NCBI GenBank assembly: GCA_047618295.1
Contig: JBLHKL010000018.1
Location: 1 to 24,766, forward strand
Origin: UBA7359 sp047618295
GTDB taxonomy: Bacteria > Pseudomonadota > Gammaproteobacteria > Eutrophobiales > Eutrophobiaceae
Reading direction: 5' to 3'
DNA: 24,766 nt
Below the pieces are notes generated by a model. It saw nothing but the letters and a program-made list of their open reading frames with translations. It made no database searches and was not told the origin of the DNA. Shown here piece by piece: positions 24,439 to 24,766 of this stretch. Position 1 is the stretch's first letter, and every line of letters begins with the position of its first letter. A program made the translations under genes and the position numbers.

Positions 24439-24766
24439 ATGCCACTCATTCATTTTTCACTTAAAAATCCATTATTAATTAATCTAAGTCTCTTTATTGT
24501 TTTAATAATGGGTGTGTTTGCTTGGCGTGGTTTACCTCAGGAAATATTTCCAGTTGTCGATCTGGATTTGATAAGCATACAAACCACCTATGAAGGTGCC
24601 TCGCCAGCAGAAGTAGAACAACAAGTAACTCTCCCTATCGAAGAAGAATTCGAAGACAGTCAGGATATCGATTATATCCATTCTACAAGCAAGGAAGGTC
24701 TTTCCAGCATTTATATAAAGTTAAAGTCAGGTTCAAACGTGGATGACTTTATGCGTGATACCAGAA
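24439..24766 (+). CDS. RND efflux permease, N-terminal part (runs off window)
   Basis: The frame opens at ATG 24439 and stays open to the window end (109 residues). It reads MPLIHFSLKNPLLINLSLFI, a first membrane helix, then WRGLPQEIFPVVDLDLISIQ and the signature YEGASPAEVEQQVTLPIEE of the first periplasmic porter subdomain in AcrB/HAE1-type RND pumps. It pairs with the adaptor gene just upstream. The subfamily and substrate cannot be told from this piece. Confidence 0.93.
   Translation, partial: MPLIHFSLKNPLLINLSLFIVLIMGVFAWRGLPQEIFPVVDLDLISIQTTYEGASPAEVEQQVTLPIEEEFEDSQDIDYIHSTSKEGLSSIYIKLKSGSNVDDFMRDTR

Overview
The window is chromosomal DNA of an AT-rich gammaproteobacterium. The lptD-surA-pdxA-rsmA operon, ubiK beside glnK-amtB, and two glnK-amtB pairs behind sigma-54 promoters are typical of that class. 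The genus cannot be named from the sequence. No rRNA, tRNA, insertion sequence, prophage or CRISPR array was seen.

Left part (1-7294): a nitrogen-scavenging cluster. It starts with the 3' end of a creatininase-family amidohydrolase and a type III glutamine synthetase (GlnT/GmaS family). Next comes a clear ykkC-type (guanidine-I) riboswitch at about 1818-1908, which leads an operon: a 35-codon small ORF, two DUF1989 proteins (carboxyguanidine deiminase subunits), a carboxylase and an allophanate hydrolase. Together these would convert guanidine to carboxyguanidine, then allophanate, then ammonia and CO2, and the glutamine synthetase could capture the ammonia. The most unusual point is that the carboxylase is only the carboxyltransferase part (AHS2 + AHS1, 661 aa). 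The biotin carboxylase and biotin carrier domains, normally fused to it, are absent with clean edges and are not elsewhere in the window. No guanidine transporter is visible either.

Middle part (7338-13287): a nitrogen-stress region. ubiK (minus strand) is followed by a TorF-type outer-membrane porin, glnK1-amtB1 and glnK2-amtB2. Each of the three plus-strand transcription units has a -24/-12 sigma-54 promoter and, upstream of it, two NtrC-like 17-bp sites whose starts are exactly 30 bp apart. This suggests one coordinated NtrC regulon. Between the two glnK-amtB units lies a cluster of short GGATG-centred palindromes and a tandem 52-bp repeat.

Right part (13548-24766): housekeeping and transport genes. 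These are a tandem cyclic-nucleotide-binding/rhodanese protein, aroE, a convergent TRAP transporter small/large subunit pair (dctQM) without its binding protein, the overlapping minus-strand operon lptD-surA-pdxA-rsmA, and a divergent RND efflux pair (membrane fusion protein plus the 5' end of the RND pump) running off the window.
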